A DNA stretch of 64,000 bases, from the NCBI RefSeq assembly GCF_023283485.1, contig NZ_JAKILU010000006.1, positions 62,001-126,000 on the forward strand, in the 5' to 3' direction. The stretch's first letter is position 1; each line of letters opens with the position of its first letter. Under the pieces are notes generated by a model. The model searched no databases and had not been told where the DNA came from. It was given only the letters and a program-made list of their open reading frames with translations. The DNA comes from Shewanella glacialipiscicola (GTDB lineage: Bacteria > Pseudomonadota > Gammaproteobacteria > Enterobacterales > Shewanellaceae). Both the position numbers and the translations under genes were made by a program. Shown here in pieces: positions 31,582 to 40,280 of the stretch.

Positions 31582-31773
31582 TAACCTGAACTAGGGATAG
31601 TGGCAGTGGTAACTGATTAATCTTATTACCTTATTCACAAAATTAACTCTACAGAGTGAGTTTTTCGTTATCAAGGCAAGTTTGCGTACCAATAGCGAGC
31701 AATTAGCAAAGTTAACGCAGATAAAGGGAAAAGTAACCTGTAGAGACGCAGAGTTTATCCCGAGTTCAGGTTA
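31582..31773 (+). mobile_element. MITE-like repeat, copy 1 (upstream of kdsB)
   Basis: A 192-base element ending in inverted repeats: 31582-31599 TAACCTGAACTAGGGATA and 31756-31773, which is the reverse complement with one mismatch. The ends begin and finish with TA, as expected if it inserted at a TA dinucleotide. It has no coding frame. A similar ~196-base copy in the opposite orientation lies at 37401-37596, sharing long exact blocks. Function unknown; non-autonomous miniature inverted-repeat transposon is the best guess. Confidence 0.75.
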
Positions 31774-31936
31774 CATACTCTGCTTTCAATAATAGAGACA
31801 TAGGCGTAGGAAATCATAGGTAACATGTTGACGACTTTTTTCTGCCGCATCTAGGCTCTATTACATATCAAAAGCGCTCATCACGAGCTCTTTTGCTGAC
31901 TAAACTGTATGCATTTGATAAAAATAGGATAATTTG

Positions 31937-32674
31937 ATGAATGTCACTCTTTTAATCCCCGCTCGTTATGCTTCAAGCCGCTTTCCGGGTAAACCCTTAG
32001 CACTGATTAATGGCAAACCTATGATCCAACATGTGTATGAACGCGCATCGTTAGCCAAAGGTCTGACTAACATTTATGTCGCGACCGATGATGATCGCAT
32101 TAAGTCTGTTGTTGAAGGTTTTGGCGGTAATGTTGTTATGACCAGCCCAGATGCAGCATCAGGTACAGATCGCATCAATGAAGCGATAAGTCTCTTAGGG
32201 CTAAAAGATGAGGACTTAGTGATCAACCTGCAAGGCGATCAGCCACTAATTAATCCCACTTCTATTGAACAGTTAATCAATCTATTTAAAGATCAACCTG
32301 GTGAGTTTGAAATGGCCACTTTAGGTTTAGTGATTGATAATAAAGCTGAGCTTGATGACCCGATGCATGTGAAGGTGGTTTTTGATAACAACGACTTTGC
32401 CCTGTATTTCTCCCGTGCTCGCATTCCCTTTGGTCGTGATACGCAAGATTACCCTGTTTATAAGCATTTAGGCGTTTACGCTTATACCCGCAAATTCGTA
32501 CAAGCTTTTGCCGCGCTGCCATTAGGTCGCCTAGAAGAACTGGAAAAACTTGAACAATTACGCGCCCTAGAACATGGTTATAAGATCAAAATAGCGATTA
32601 GCGATTTTGATTCCGTCGAAGTCGATGTGCCAGATGACATTCGTAAATGTGAGCAAAGATTAGCGGCTAAGTAA
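31937..32674 (+). CDS. kdsB: 3-deoxy-manno-octulosonate cytidylyltransferase (Kdo or 8-amino-Kdo)
   Basis: 245 residues from ATG 31937, with AGGA 7 bases upstream. [15 protein letters not shown] and LQGDQPLI are the nucleotidyltransferase signatures. It activates Kdo with CMP for lipid A-core. In Shewanella the family member is annotated as specific for 8-amino-3,8-dideoxy-manno-octulosonate; I cannot tell from this sequence which sugar is used. A DUF2897 gene follows 36 bases later. Confidence 0.93.
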   Translation: MNVTLLIPARYASSRFPGKPLALINGKPMIQHVYERASLAKGLTNIYVATDDDRIKSVVEGFGGNVVMTSPDAASGTDRINEAISLLGLKDEDLVINLQGDQPLINPTSIEQLINLFKDQPGEFEMATLGLVIDNKAELDDPMHVKVVFDNNDFALYFSRARIPFGRDTQDYPVYKHLGVYAYTRKFVQAFAALPLGRLEELEKLEQLRALEHGYKIKIAISDFDSVEVDVPDDIRKCEQRLAAK

Positions 32675-32709
32675 TTGCATTGTTGGTCTTTTTGAAATAG
32701 GAGCTGAGT

Positions 32710-32973
32710 ATGTCAACCTTAGAAGTTTGGATCCTGATTATTTTGATCCTTGGTGTCATTGCCAGTAATCTTGCCGCACTCAAATACAGTGCTAAGTTTA
32801 AGCTGCCGCAATTTGGTCAGCATGACAAAGATAAGCAGTTGAAGACAGGGGCAAACGCTGCCAATGACGATCCGGATAAAATGCCTAGTGAAGCAGGTAG
32901 CGACACACCATTACAGCCAACCTCAGCGATAGAGACGAGTTCTGAGCCTAATACAAAGGATCGCAAAGAGTAA
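32710..32973 (+). CDS. DUF2897 family small membrane protein
   Basis: 87 residues. One N-terminal membrane helix (EVWILIILILGVIASNLAAL) is followed by KYSAKFKLPQFGQ, the family hallmark, and a hydrophilic tail rich in Asp, Ser and Lys. Function unknown. It follows kdsB with its own AGG ribosome site and is followed by a probable terminator. Confidence 0.82.
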   Translation: MSTLEVWILIILILGVIASNLAALKYSAKFKLPQFGQHDKDKQLKTGANAANDDPDKMPSEAGSDTPLQPTSAIETSSEPNTKDRKE

Positions 32974-33003
32974 TCAGTGCTTAAGCGTGTTTATTTTATT
33001 TTT

Positions 33004-33035
33004 AAAAAGGCGTTAAATGCGCTTTTTTTTTATAA
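33004..33035 (+). terminator. Probable terminator after DUF2897
   Basis: AAAAAGGCG, a short loop, TGCGCTTTTTTTT: an imperfect stem with a bulged G and a long T-run. It lies about 30 bases after the stop codon. Confidence 0.6.
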
Positions 33036-33107
33036 AATAATTCAACCAAAACGCTTTAAAGCCAATTGTTATAGCGGGGCTTTTCGCGCAAATACACAAT
33101 AAATAAT

Positions 33108-33136
33108 GAAAAAATGGCCCGAACAAGTCGGGCCAT
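33108..33136 (-). terminator. Terminator of trhO
   Basis: Perfect 9-bp stem ATGGCCCGA / TCGGGCCAT with a 5-base loop. Read on the minus strand it ends in TTTTTTC, about 40 bases after the trhO stop codon. Confidence 0.9.
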
Positions 33137-33171
33137 AGTACACATTATATTAATGACTCATGCAGTATGCT

Positions 33172-34176
33172 TTATACCACTGGTGATTTTTTCGCGTTAT
33201 TTTTCTCGGCGGCGAGTCGACGCTGTGCTTCTTTCTGCTCGCGGCGGGCTTCAATCACTTGATTTACATCGCTGCCGATATGCGCTTCATTACGGGCTTT
33301 GGCTAGATTCACTTGGCGTTCACGCTCAACAAAACGTTTACGCTGCTCGTCGGAAATCTTATCAATACAATGTGGACAACTCACGCCTTGCACATAAGCA
33401 GGGCTCTGTTTCTCAACTTCTGTGATGGGCATACGACAAGCATTACATTGATCGTATTGGCCTTTCTTTAAATCATGATTTACCGCAACACGATTATCGA
33501 ATACGAAACACTCGCCTTCCCACAGGCTTTCTTCGGCTTTGACTTCTTCAAGATATTTAAGAATGCCGCCCTCAAGATGGTAGACCTCTTCAAAACCTTG
33601 CTCTTTCAAATAGGCTGTTGATTTTTCACAACGAATACCGCCAGTGCAGAACATAGCCACTTTTTTATGTTTGGCAGGATCAAGATTCTGCTTCACATAT
33701 TCAGGGAATTCTCTGAAGGTTTCAGTTACTGGGTTAACCGCATTTTTAAAGGTGCCGATTTGAACCTCATAGTCGTTACGAGTGTCGACTAAAATCACGT
33801 CGGGATCTGAGATCAGCGCGTTCCAATCTTGCGGCTTAACGTAAGTGCCAACAACTTTTAAAGGATCAATACCTTCAACGCCCATAGTCACTATTTCGTT
33901 TTTCAATTTGACTTTAGTGCGGTAGAACGGCATTTCATCGTCAAATGACAGTTTATGAACAATTTTGTCTAGGCCATTTTGGCTATTAAGCCAAACTAAT
34001 AGTGCTTCGATAGCTTGTTCAGTACCTGCGACAGTGCCATTAATCCCCTCACTTGCCAGTAGTAAAGTGCCTTTGATTTCGGCCTGTTCCATCATCTCGA
34101 GCAGCGGTGCTCGAATCGATTCAAAATGCGGTAACGACACAAATTTATATAACGCACACACGACAACTTTAGCCAT
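33172..34176 (-). CDS. trhO: tRNA uridine(34) hydroxylase TrhO (YceA, rhodanese-type)
   Basis: 334 residues from ATG 34176, chosen for AGAGG six bases upstream; a start at 34224 would add 16 unrelated residues. The rhodanese-like active loop [10 protein letters not shown] holds Cys177. A zinc-ribbon-like part (CNACRMP and CPHC) and a basic tail follow. TrhO hydroxylates U34 of tRNA using molecular oxygen to give ho5U, the step before CmoB; the CmoA/CmoB genes are also in this window. Oxygen-independent bacteria use TrhP instead. Confidence 0.93.
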   Translation of the reverse strand: MAKVVVCALYKFVSLPHFESIRAPLLEMMEQAEIKGTLLLASEGINGTVAGTEQAIEALLVWLNSQNGLDKIVHKLSFDDEMPFYRTKVKLKNEIVTMGVEGIDPLKVVGTYVKPQDWNALISDPDVILVDTRNDYEVQIGTFKNAVNPVTETFREFPEYVKQNLDPAKHKKVAMFCTGGIRCEKSTAYLKEQGFEEVYHLEGGILKYLEEVKAEESLWEGECFVFDNRVAVNHDLKKGQYDQCNACRMPITEVEKQSPAYVQGVSCPHCIDKISDEQRKRFVERERQVNLAKARNEAHIGSDVNQVIEARREQKEAQRRLAAEKNNAKKSPVV

Positions 34177-34454
34177 AACACCCTCTTTGCTGGCTGGAAC
34201 TTCATTTCCAGTGCATAAACACATTAACCATCTGTAGATTTGCTACAGATCTCAAAATAGCGCAGAATTCTACCTGAGTCACAGCCAGATAAACACAGAT
34301 AAAATGCAGGGCCTGTTATTCTTTACGTATATGAGTGATAAAAATAATGTGTTGAATACAAATATGCGTATTAACACGGTACTATCTGCACCTTTCATAA
34401 GCCGCATTCCTGCCAAGGCTTTTTCAAACTGATAACACAAGTGAGGAGTCCTAC

Positions 34455-35111
34455 ATGGCTTTAGCCGTTCTGTATACTTTCCGCCGCTGCCCCTATGCCA
34501 TACGAGCGCGTCTTGGATTATTACTCGCTCAATGTAATGTAGAAATCCGCGAAATTACACTTAAAACCAAACCGCTAGAGATGCTGGCCGCGTCATCTAA
34601 AGGCACAGTGCCCGTATTAGTGCTAGTGAACCGCGATGTCATTGCCCAGAGTCTTGATATTATGCGCTGGGCACTCACGCAGCACGATCCATTAGATTTG
34701 TTATGCCATAAAAACCCTGCTGATGCCGATAAAATGGCAGCACTTATTGAGCAAAATGATGTGCAATTTAAACCATGGCTTGACCGCTATAAATATAGCG
34801 ATCGTTACCCAGAGCAAACACAAACGGACTATTACCAACAGGCGAGCCGTTTTCTCATACAGCTGGAACAGTGCCTTAGTGAAACGCCATTTTTAGTGAG
34901 CCATACACCTCGCCTCGCCGACTATGCCATTGTACCTTTTGTACGCCAATTTGCCGCAGTAGAAACCAAACGTGCGCTGAGTGATGACTTTCCCGCTGTC
35001 GCTGTATGGCTAGAGCGATTAATGTCGAGCGAGATATTTATTCGCGCCATGCATAAACATGTGATCTGGAATGCTAGTCATGCACCGATTTACTTGTTAG
35101 AGGACTTGTAA
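34455..35111 (+). CDS. Glutathione S-transferase family protein
   Basis: 218 residues. N-terminal thioredoxin-like domain with RRCPYAIRARL (Cys12-Pro-Tyr) and the cis-Pro GTVPVLVL, then an all-helical C-domain with VSHTPRLADYAIVPFVRQF. The CPY start resembles GrxB-like/omega GSTs that work with Cys and may reduce glutathione adducts. AGGAG precedes the ATG. Substrate unknown. Confidence 0.85.
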   Translation: MALAVLYTFRRCPYAIRARLGLLLAQCNVEIREITLKTKPLEMLAASSKGTVPVLVLVNRDVIAQSLDIMRWALTQHDPLDLLCHKNPADADKMAALIEQNDVQFKPWLDRYKYSDRYPEQTQTDYYQQASRFLIQLEQCLSETPFLVSHTPRLADYAIVPFVRQFAAVETKRALSDDFPAVAVWLERLMSSEIFIRAMHKHVIWNASHAPIYLLEDL

Positions 35112-35265
35112 GTAAATAAATTTAAAGGATTATTGTGGTTTTATGTTATGGCTATTAATACGCCGTTCGAGTAAAGTGCTGATTACTTGGGCAACATAGA
35201 GACATAAAAAGCAACCGCTCTTCATCTCTCAAAAGCGTGAATGATTAAATACAAGGATACGTAAG

Positions 35266-35472
35266 TTGGAACATATGGATATCAACATCATGATTATGCT
35301 GGCAGGATTGCTGTTATTGCATTGTCTATTCGCCTTACGAGCCTTCAACAGTAGAGTCAACCTCAGCACAAATAAGAAATGCTTCTGGTGTTTACTCAGC
35401 CTGATACTCGGCCCTATGGGTTACTATGGTTACCACGGTTTTATTCCGCTAGATAGAATTCTTAAAGACTAA
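35266..35472 (+). CDS. Small two-helix membrane protein
   Basis: 68 residues. TTG start at 35266 is supported by AAGGA eight bases upstream; an ATG at 35275 would be too far from it. Two hydrophobic helices (about 8-25 and 40-52) flank a basic loop with NSRVNLSTNKKCFWC. No family recognised. A bidirectional terminator separates it from sulP. Confidence 0.55.
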   Translation: MEHMDINIMIMLAGLLLLHCLFALRAFNSRVNLSTNKKCFWCLLSLILGPMGYYGYHGFIPLDRILKD

Positions 35473-35520
35473 ACGGTAGCAAAACCTCATACCCTCTATG
35501 GATAAGTTACTGGCAAGCAA

Positions 35521-35551
35521 AAAATAGCGCAATCTCAGTTACGCTATTTTT
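35521..35551. terminator. Bidirectional terminator between the small membrane protein gene and sulP
   Basis: AAAATAGCG / CGCTATTTT stem with a 12-base loop. T-runs lie on both strands, between convergent genes. Confidence 0.82.
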
Positions 35552-35608
35552 ACTAAAATATCATCATCAAGGATTAACGATAGCTGTACTTAAGCAGCTT
35601 AGTGTTAA

Positions 35609-37366
35609 CTACAAGTGACTGTGTAGTAATACTGAGTCATCGGGAACCTTTTTAATCACTGGGGCTTGGCCTTCTGCCAACGCCTGTTTGTAGCTCTGAT
35701 TCATTTTAAGGGCTAAGTATAAATCAGGGCGGATCAAAATCCCTCCTTCCCCAGTATGCATACCCGCTTGCTCGAACCAACTCAGTATTTGTCGCTTACG
35801 CCCCGCTAACACTAAACGCACCCCGCGCTTTTTAAGTAACTGATGTAAATCAGCTAACATCGCCATCACACTTAAATCTAAATGTGTAAAACATGGCACT
35901 GCATCAATAATAATGCAATCAACTGGCTCTGATTCGCGCACAAATCGTTCTAACAAGCGGCGCTTAAAATAGGTCGCATTAAAGTAGGTTAATGGAGAAT
36001 TAAACCGATAGATAAACACGCCAGGAACTGATTTAGCTTTATCCGAATCATCAATGCTACGAATAACGCCCTTATGATCTAAACCAAGCACTTGATCTGT
36101 TGGGCGCATGACTGTGGCTAAGAATTGGAATAATCCTAACAATACGGCCAAGGTTATCCCTGGAATGACCCCGATAAACAACACCGAAAACAACGTAATT
36201 GAGGCTAATAAAAAAGCAGAACGGTCCCTTATGCGCAGATTCCATAACGACTTTAAGTCAATGAGTGAAATAGAGGCAATCACTAGTACCACACCTAAGG
36301 CGGCACTCGGAATATACTTTAGCGGCTCGGTAAAAAATAATGCCACGACACCAATCAACACTGCCGCAATAATAGACACTAGCTGACTTTTACCGCCATT
36401 AGCATCATTAACAGCGGTACGAGAATCCGCGCCGCTAACGGCAAAACCTTGGGATAATGCCGAAGCTATATTGGCTAACCCTAACGCCCTAAATTCTTTA
36501 TCTGCATCGATATCATAACCATTTTTTGCGGCGAAGCTTCGCGCTGTCAGCATCATACTGACAAAGCTCACCATGGCTAAGTTAAGTGCAGGGACCACAA
36601 GTTCACGGGCAATACCCAAATTGAAAGCCGGTGCTTGAAACGACGGTAATCCCGCAGTAACCTCCCCCACAACGCTAATATCAAAGCTTGTCAGATTAAA
36701 CATCCACACCAGCAAGGCTGCCATCGCCATTGCGCACATAGAAGCAGGCCATTGAGGGCGAAAACGCTTAATTAAGGCATAGGTTGCCAGCGTCACAATC
36801 CCCATCGACAGTGTTGGCCAATGGGTTTTTGATAAATAAGAAGGCGTACCGCTGAGACGCTCAATGAGATAACGTTCGTCAAAAGTGAAGCCAAATATTT
36901 TTGAAAATTGCCCAACAATGATGGTAATCGCGACTCCGTTAAGTAACCCCATAAGAATTGGCTTCGAAAGAAAATCAGCCAGCACGCCAAGCTTAAACCG
37001 GCTTGCAATGAGACACCAAAAACCCGTCATCGCCGTCATGGTCATGACTAACTGCCAATGCTTCATGCTATCACCTGCTGCAAGCGGCGTAACCACAGCC
37101 GCAATTACTGCGCAAGTTGCCGCATCAGGCCCCACGATAAGCTGCCTTGAAGTGCCAAAAAAGGCATACACCAACATAGGTAAGACACAGGAATACAAGC
37201 CAACAGCGGCATTCACACCGGTTAATTGGGCATAAGCAATCGCAACGGGTAATGCTACAGCAGCAACAGACAGTCCAGCACGGACATCATCCCTTAACCA
37301 TTGTTTTTCATACTGCAGCATTTGCGCTAAACCAGGCATAAACGAGACTAAACTGGGAAACTTCAC
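35609..37366 (-). CDS. SulP-family anion transporter with STAS domain
   Basis: 585 residues. An N-terminal SulP transport domain with about 12-14 membrane segments (VALPVAIAYAQLTGVNAAVGLYS is the signature region, given here in parts: AIAYAQLTG and AAVGLYS) and a C-terminal STAS domain (about 440-560: FNATYFKRRLLERF and CIIIDAVPCFTHLDLSVM). SulP proteins move sulfate, bicarbonate or other anions; the substrate cannot be told. GTG start at 37366 has GGAGG seven bases upstream. A MITE-like repeat ends just beyond its start. Confidence 0.92.
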   Translation of the reverse strand: MKFPSLVSFMPGLAQMLQYEKQWLRDDVRAGLSVAAVALPVAIAYAQLTGVNAAVGLYSCVLPMLVYAFFGTSRQLIVGPDAATCAVIAAVVTPLAAGDSMKHWQLVMTMTAMTGFWCLIASRFKLGVLADFLSKPILMGLLNGVAITIIVGQFSKIFGFTFDERYLIERLSGTPSYLSKTHWPTLSMGIVTLATYALIKRFRPQWPASMCAMAMAALLVWMFNLTSFDISVVGEVTAGLPSFQAPAFNLGIARELVVPALNLAMVSFVSMMLTARSFAAKNGYDIDADKEFRALGLANIASALSQGFAVSGADSRTAVNDANGGKSQLVSIIAAVLIGVVALFFTEPLKYIPSAALGVVLVIASISLIDLKSLWNLRIRDRSAFLLASITLFSVLFIGVIPGITLAVLLGLFQFLATVMRPTDQVLGLDHKGVIRSIDDSDKAKSVPGVFIYRFNSPLTYFNATYFKRRLLERFVRESEPVDCIIIDAVPCFTHLDLSVMAMLADLHQLLKKRGVRLVLAGRKRQILSWFEQAGMHTGEGGILIRPDLYLALKMNQSYKQALAEGQAPVIKKVPDDSVLLHSHL

Positions 37367-37772
37367 GCGATAACCTCCATATATTCACTCCCAAGGTAAC
37401 TAACCTGAACTTAGGATAAGCTCTGCATCTCTACAGGTTAGTTCTCCCTTTCTCCGCATTAACTTTGCGACTAAGTAACCCGCTATTAGGTGTGCAAGCT
37501 TGCCTTGATAACGAAAAAACCACTCTGTAGAGTTAATTTTGTGGATAAGGTAATAAGATTAATCCGTTAGCACAGCTATTATCCCAAGTTCAGTTAAATA
37601 ATACTTGAAATGCCCTAGGTTGAGTATAACCATCCCCAAATGATGACCTAGAGTGATCCTTATTCAAAAAGTTACCAATATTAAGTTGCTTATGACATAA
37701 AGCCAATCATTACCCGAGTTTGTTTTGTGCAAACTTTTCTACAAACGATAAGCTTAGTGATATTAAACGCCA
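37367..37772. other. Intergenic stretch holding the second MITE-like copy
   Basis: Besides the repeat at 37401-37596, listed separately, nothing is recognised. It lies between the divergent starts and ends of sulP and the LysE gene. Confidence 0.5.
37401..37596 (-). mobile_element. MITE-like repeat, copy 2 (upstream of sulP)
   Basis: About 196 bases, inverted relative to copy 1. The left end reads TAACCTGAACTTAGGATA and the right end (37580-37596) is its near reverse complement. Reverse-complemented, it shares exact blocks with copy 1: GATTAATCTTATTACCTTA, CACAAAATTAACTCTACAG and TTTTTCGTTATCAAGGCAAG. Overall identity looks near 80% by eye. It lies just upstream of the sulP GTG start, and copy 1 stands at the corresponding side of kdsB, so each is in the same orientation relative to the gene it precedes. 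Confidence 0.75.
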
Positions 37773-38399
37773 TTAGCGCAAGATCATCGGCAGTGATACT
37801 AATAATAAACTACCCATAAACCAGTTGAAATGGCGTTTACGTTTATCGGTATTCAGTTTTTTACTGATTGCAGCCCCCACAAATACCCAAGTGAATGAGG
37901 CGGGAAATCCCACTAAGTTAAACACCAACACCCCCAAAAAAGCACTTAACCAAAAACCATCGCCACCTAATGTAAAAGCACTGCATAGGGTAATTGTCGA
38001 CATCCAAGACTTAGGATTAATCCATTGGAATAATGCGGCTTCAATCATCGTCATCGGCTTTCTACCGTCATCTACATGCGTATTGTTCACTGGCGAGGTC
38101 ACTAATTTGTAAGCTAAATAAAGCAAATACGCTAAAGCAAAATACTTCAATACTTGATGTAATACAGGCAGTGCTTCGAACAAGGCCCCGAGTCCGAATA
38201 ATACCGAAAGATGTAAAGACGTCGAGCCCAAGCGGATCCCAGTGATATGCGGTACAGTACGCAGCACACCAAAGTGCGCCCCCGAGCTGGCTAACAACAC
38301 ATTATTAGGCCCAGGCGTCATCGTCATGGTGGCGCAAAACAGGGCCGTGGACGCCATCAAAGTCCATAACTGTGGATCATAGAGTAATGCGGTGTTCAT
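37773..38399 (-). CDS. LysE/RhtB-family amino acid exporter
   Basis: 208 residues from ATG 38399 (MNTALLYD); the frame also opens nine codons earlier. Six membrane segments. The TPGPNNVLLASSGAHFG motif near residues 30-47 is the LysE/RhtB hallmark. Exports an amino acid or metabolite. Divergent from a MocR-type regulator at 38493, which likely controls it. Confidence 0.9.
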   Translation of the reverse strand: MNTALLYDPQLWTLMASTALFCATMTMTPGPNNVLLASSGAHFGVLRTVPHITGIRLGSTSLHLSVLFGLGALFEALPVLHQVLKYFALAYLLYLAYKLVTSPVNNTHVDDGRKPMTMIEAALFQWINPKSWMSTITLCSAFTLGGDGFWLSAFLGVLVFNLVGFPASFTWVFVGAAISKKLNTDKRKRHFNWFMGSLLLVSLPMILR

Positions 38400-38410
38400 A
38401 ATCGACTTAA

Positions 38411-38492
38411 TATTGTATGCATACATTTATTGACATAAACAGAGTCAATAAATAATATACGGACAATACTAGAGATCAATGGATTTATTGTC
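38411..38492. promoter_or_regulatory. Candidate operator between LysE exporter and MocR regulator
   Basis: A perfect 9-bp inverted repeat TTTATTGAC (38426-38434) and GTCAATAAA (38444-38452) lies in the divergent intergenic region. TTTATTGTC recurs near 38484-38492, just before the MocR start. A palindrome GTATGCATAC is at 38415-38424. Such repeats are what MocR regulators bind. Confidence 0.5.
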
Positions 38493-39851
38493 ATGGGTAC
38501 AATCTGGACGCCGGATCTAACCGAATTTTCAGGTCCTAAATATCAACGCTTAGTCAGTGCCATAGAAAAAGGCATACTACACAAGGTGTTATCCCAAGGC
38601 AGTAAACTGCCACCGCAGCGTCGTTTAGCCGATGCTTTAGGCATCACTGTTGGCACTGTGACCCGCGCCTATGCATTAGCGGAGCAACGGGGTTATGTGC
38701 AAGCGCGTGTGGGAGACGGTACCTATGTTAATGCCGCCACGGTGCCTGAGATTGGTAACATACAACTGAATATGGCGACCTGCCAACAACCACTCACAGA
38801 TCAAATCAGTACCCTAAGCGATTGTCTCAGCCAATTAGCGAAAGACCCGAATAAACTCAGTCAGTTACTCGGTTATCGTGCTAGCCCATTAGATCAACAC
38901 CAACAAGTTTTTCACCAATGGCTTAATCAACGTGGTATAGAGCAAACTCCCGAGCAATTGATTTTTACCCATGGTGGCCAGCAAGCTATTTTTGCCTGTT
39001 TAAATGCTTTTTTAAAGACGGGCGATGTACTGTTACACGAGCAATACAGCTATCCTGGTGTGAGAATTTGCGCTAAGCAACTCGGTATAAACAGCATTGG
39101 TGTACCGCTCACTCATGAGGGGGTCGATCTCACCCGCTTTGAGGCATTACTACAAATCCACACACCGAAAGTAGTTTATCTCACCCTAAATAATCAAAAC
39201 CCAACTTGTATCCAATACAGTGAGTCGCAGCGACAAAAAATCCTCGAACTGGCAGAGCAATACCAGTTCTATATTATTGAAGATGATGTGAATTATTGTT
39301 TGCCTGAAGAATGGCATTCGCCCCTGTGGCAATTAGCAAAGCAGCTGGCTATTCCACGGGTCATTTATATTTCTAGCTTATCGAAATTATTTTCTGGTGG
39401 TTTAAGACAAGGTTTTATTCTGGTCCCAGAACCCCTTATCGCCCAAGTGCGCCTCGCGATCCATAGCCAATGTTGGATGGTGTCACCACTCAATATTGAA
39501 ATTGCATGTCAGTTGATTAAGAAAGGAAAAATCACCGCAGATAGAGATGCCATAGTGCGCCAGCGCCAGCGCCTCTGTGTTGCTATGGGTGAACGACTAG
39601 GATTAATCCAGACTTGGCGAGGACTCAACGGCTGGTTACAACTACCCGAAGATATTAAAGCGCATCACCTCGTTACCGCTCTGGCCGCAAAAGGCATATT
39701 AATTCGTAATGGTGATGACTTTAATTGCCATGATAATTTTATTCGCTTGAGCCTTGGCGGCGCCGAAAATAATGCACAATTTCAACAAGCGATTGATTGT
39801 ATCGAAGCGGCCATTCATTCTTTGGTGCAAAATGCTTATTCTGTAGTGTAA
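38493..39851 (+). CDS. MocR/PdxR-family regulator (GntR HTH plus aminotransferase-like domain)
   Basis: 452 residues. A GntR-type winged helix (about 1-75: LPPQRRLADALGITVGTVTRAYALAEQRGY, given here as LPPQRRLADALG and VGTVTRAYALAEQRGY) precedes an aminotransferase fold-type I domain. The PLP-binding Lys lies in YISSLSKLFSGGLRQG, and DDVNYC matches the PLP-ring Asp region. It regulates a divergent target, most likely the LysE exporter. Substrate or effector is unknown. Confidence 0.92.
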   Translation: MGTIWTPDLTEFSGPKYQRLVSAIEKGILHKVLSQGSKLPPQRRLADALGITVGTVTRAYALAEQRGYVQARVGDGTYVNAATVPEIGNIQLNMATCQQPLTDQISTLSDCLSQLAKDPNKLSQLLGYRASPLDQHQQVFHQWLNQRGIEQTPEQLIFTHGGQQAIFACLNAFLKTGDVLLHEQYSYPGVRICAKQLGINSIGVPLTHEGVDLTRFEALLQIHTPKVVYLTLNNQNPTCIQYSESQRQKILELAEQYQFYIIEDDVNYCLPEEWHSPLWQLAKQLAIPRVIYISSLSKLFSGGLRQGFILVPEPLIAQVRLAIHSQCWMVSPLNIEIACQLIKKGKITADRDAIVRQRQRLCVAMGERLGLIQTWRGLNGWLQLPEDIKAHHLVTALAAKGILIRNGDDFNCHDNFIRLSLGGAENNAQFQQAIDCIEAAIHSLVQNAYSVV

Positions 39852-40280
39852 GGATGATTAAAATCATAAAAACAACTGATTATTATACATAAAATAAGAT
39901 GAAATTAATTCATACCTATAGATAATTTAACCATGTTTGGTATCAAGAACTACGCTATTACGCGACTTACTCACAAAGCCCGCATTATCACGGAAGTCAT
40001 CTTAGTTGCAATTTAAGCGGTAAAACGTGGTAAAGAAATCGCCGTAAGGATTGGTTTATTTATCTGAGCACTCTACTATGCTATTGCTTAACGCCAAAAC
40101 AATATGAATCAGCAACGCTATTGCCCTAAATCCTGTCAATTGTTGTAATTATAGCGTTGATATTAATGCAAAGTACGGGCTGATATAGTCATGGCAGTAA
40201 TTGCACATTGTCATAGGACAATTTACATCACCGAATCAATCTGAGAAAACTATTTTCATTTTTTATCACTCGAGGTAACC
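39852..40280. other. Intergenic stretch before the Bcr/CflA gene
   Basis: About 430 bases with no convincing gene or repeat. A 27-codon frame starting near 39932 begins like a short peptide, but I do not trust it as a gene. The Bcr/CflA promoter should lie here. Confidence 0.4.

Noticed and set aside
39932..40015. 27-codon frame beginning like an RhtB exporter
   Set aside because: Only six residues look familiar and it ends at once; chance is likely.
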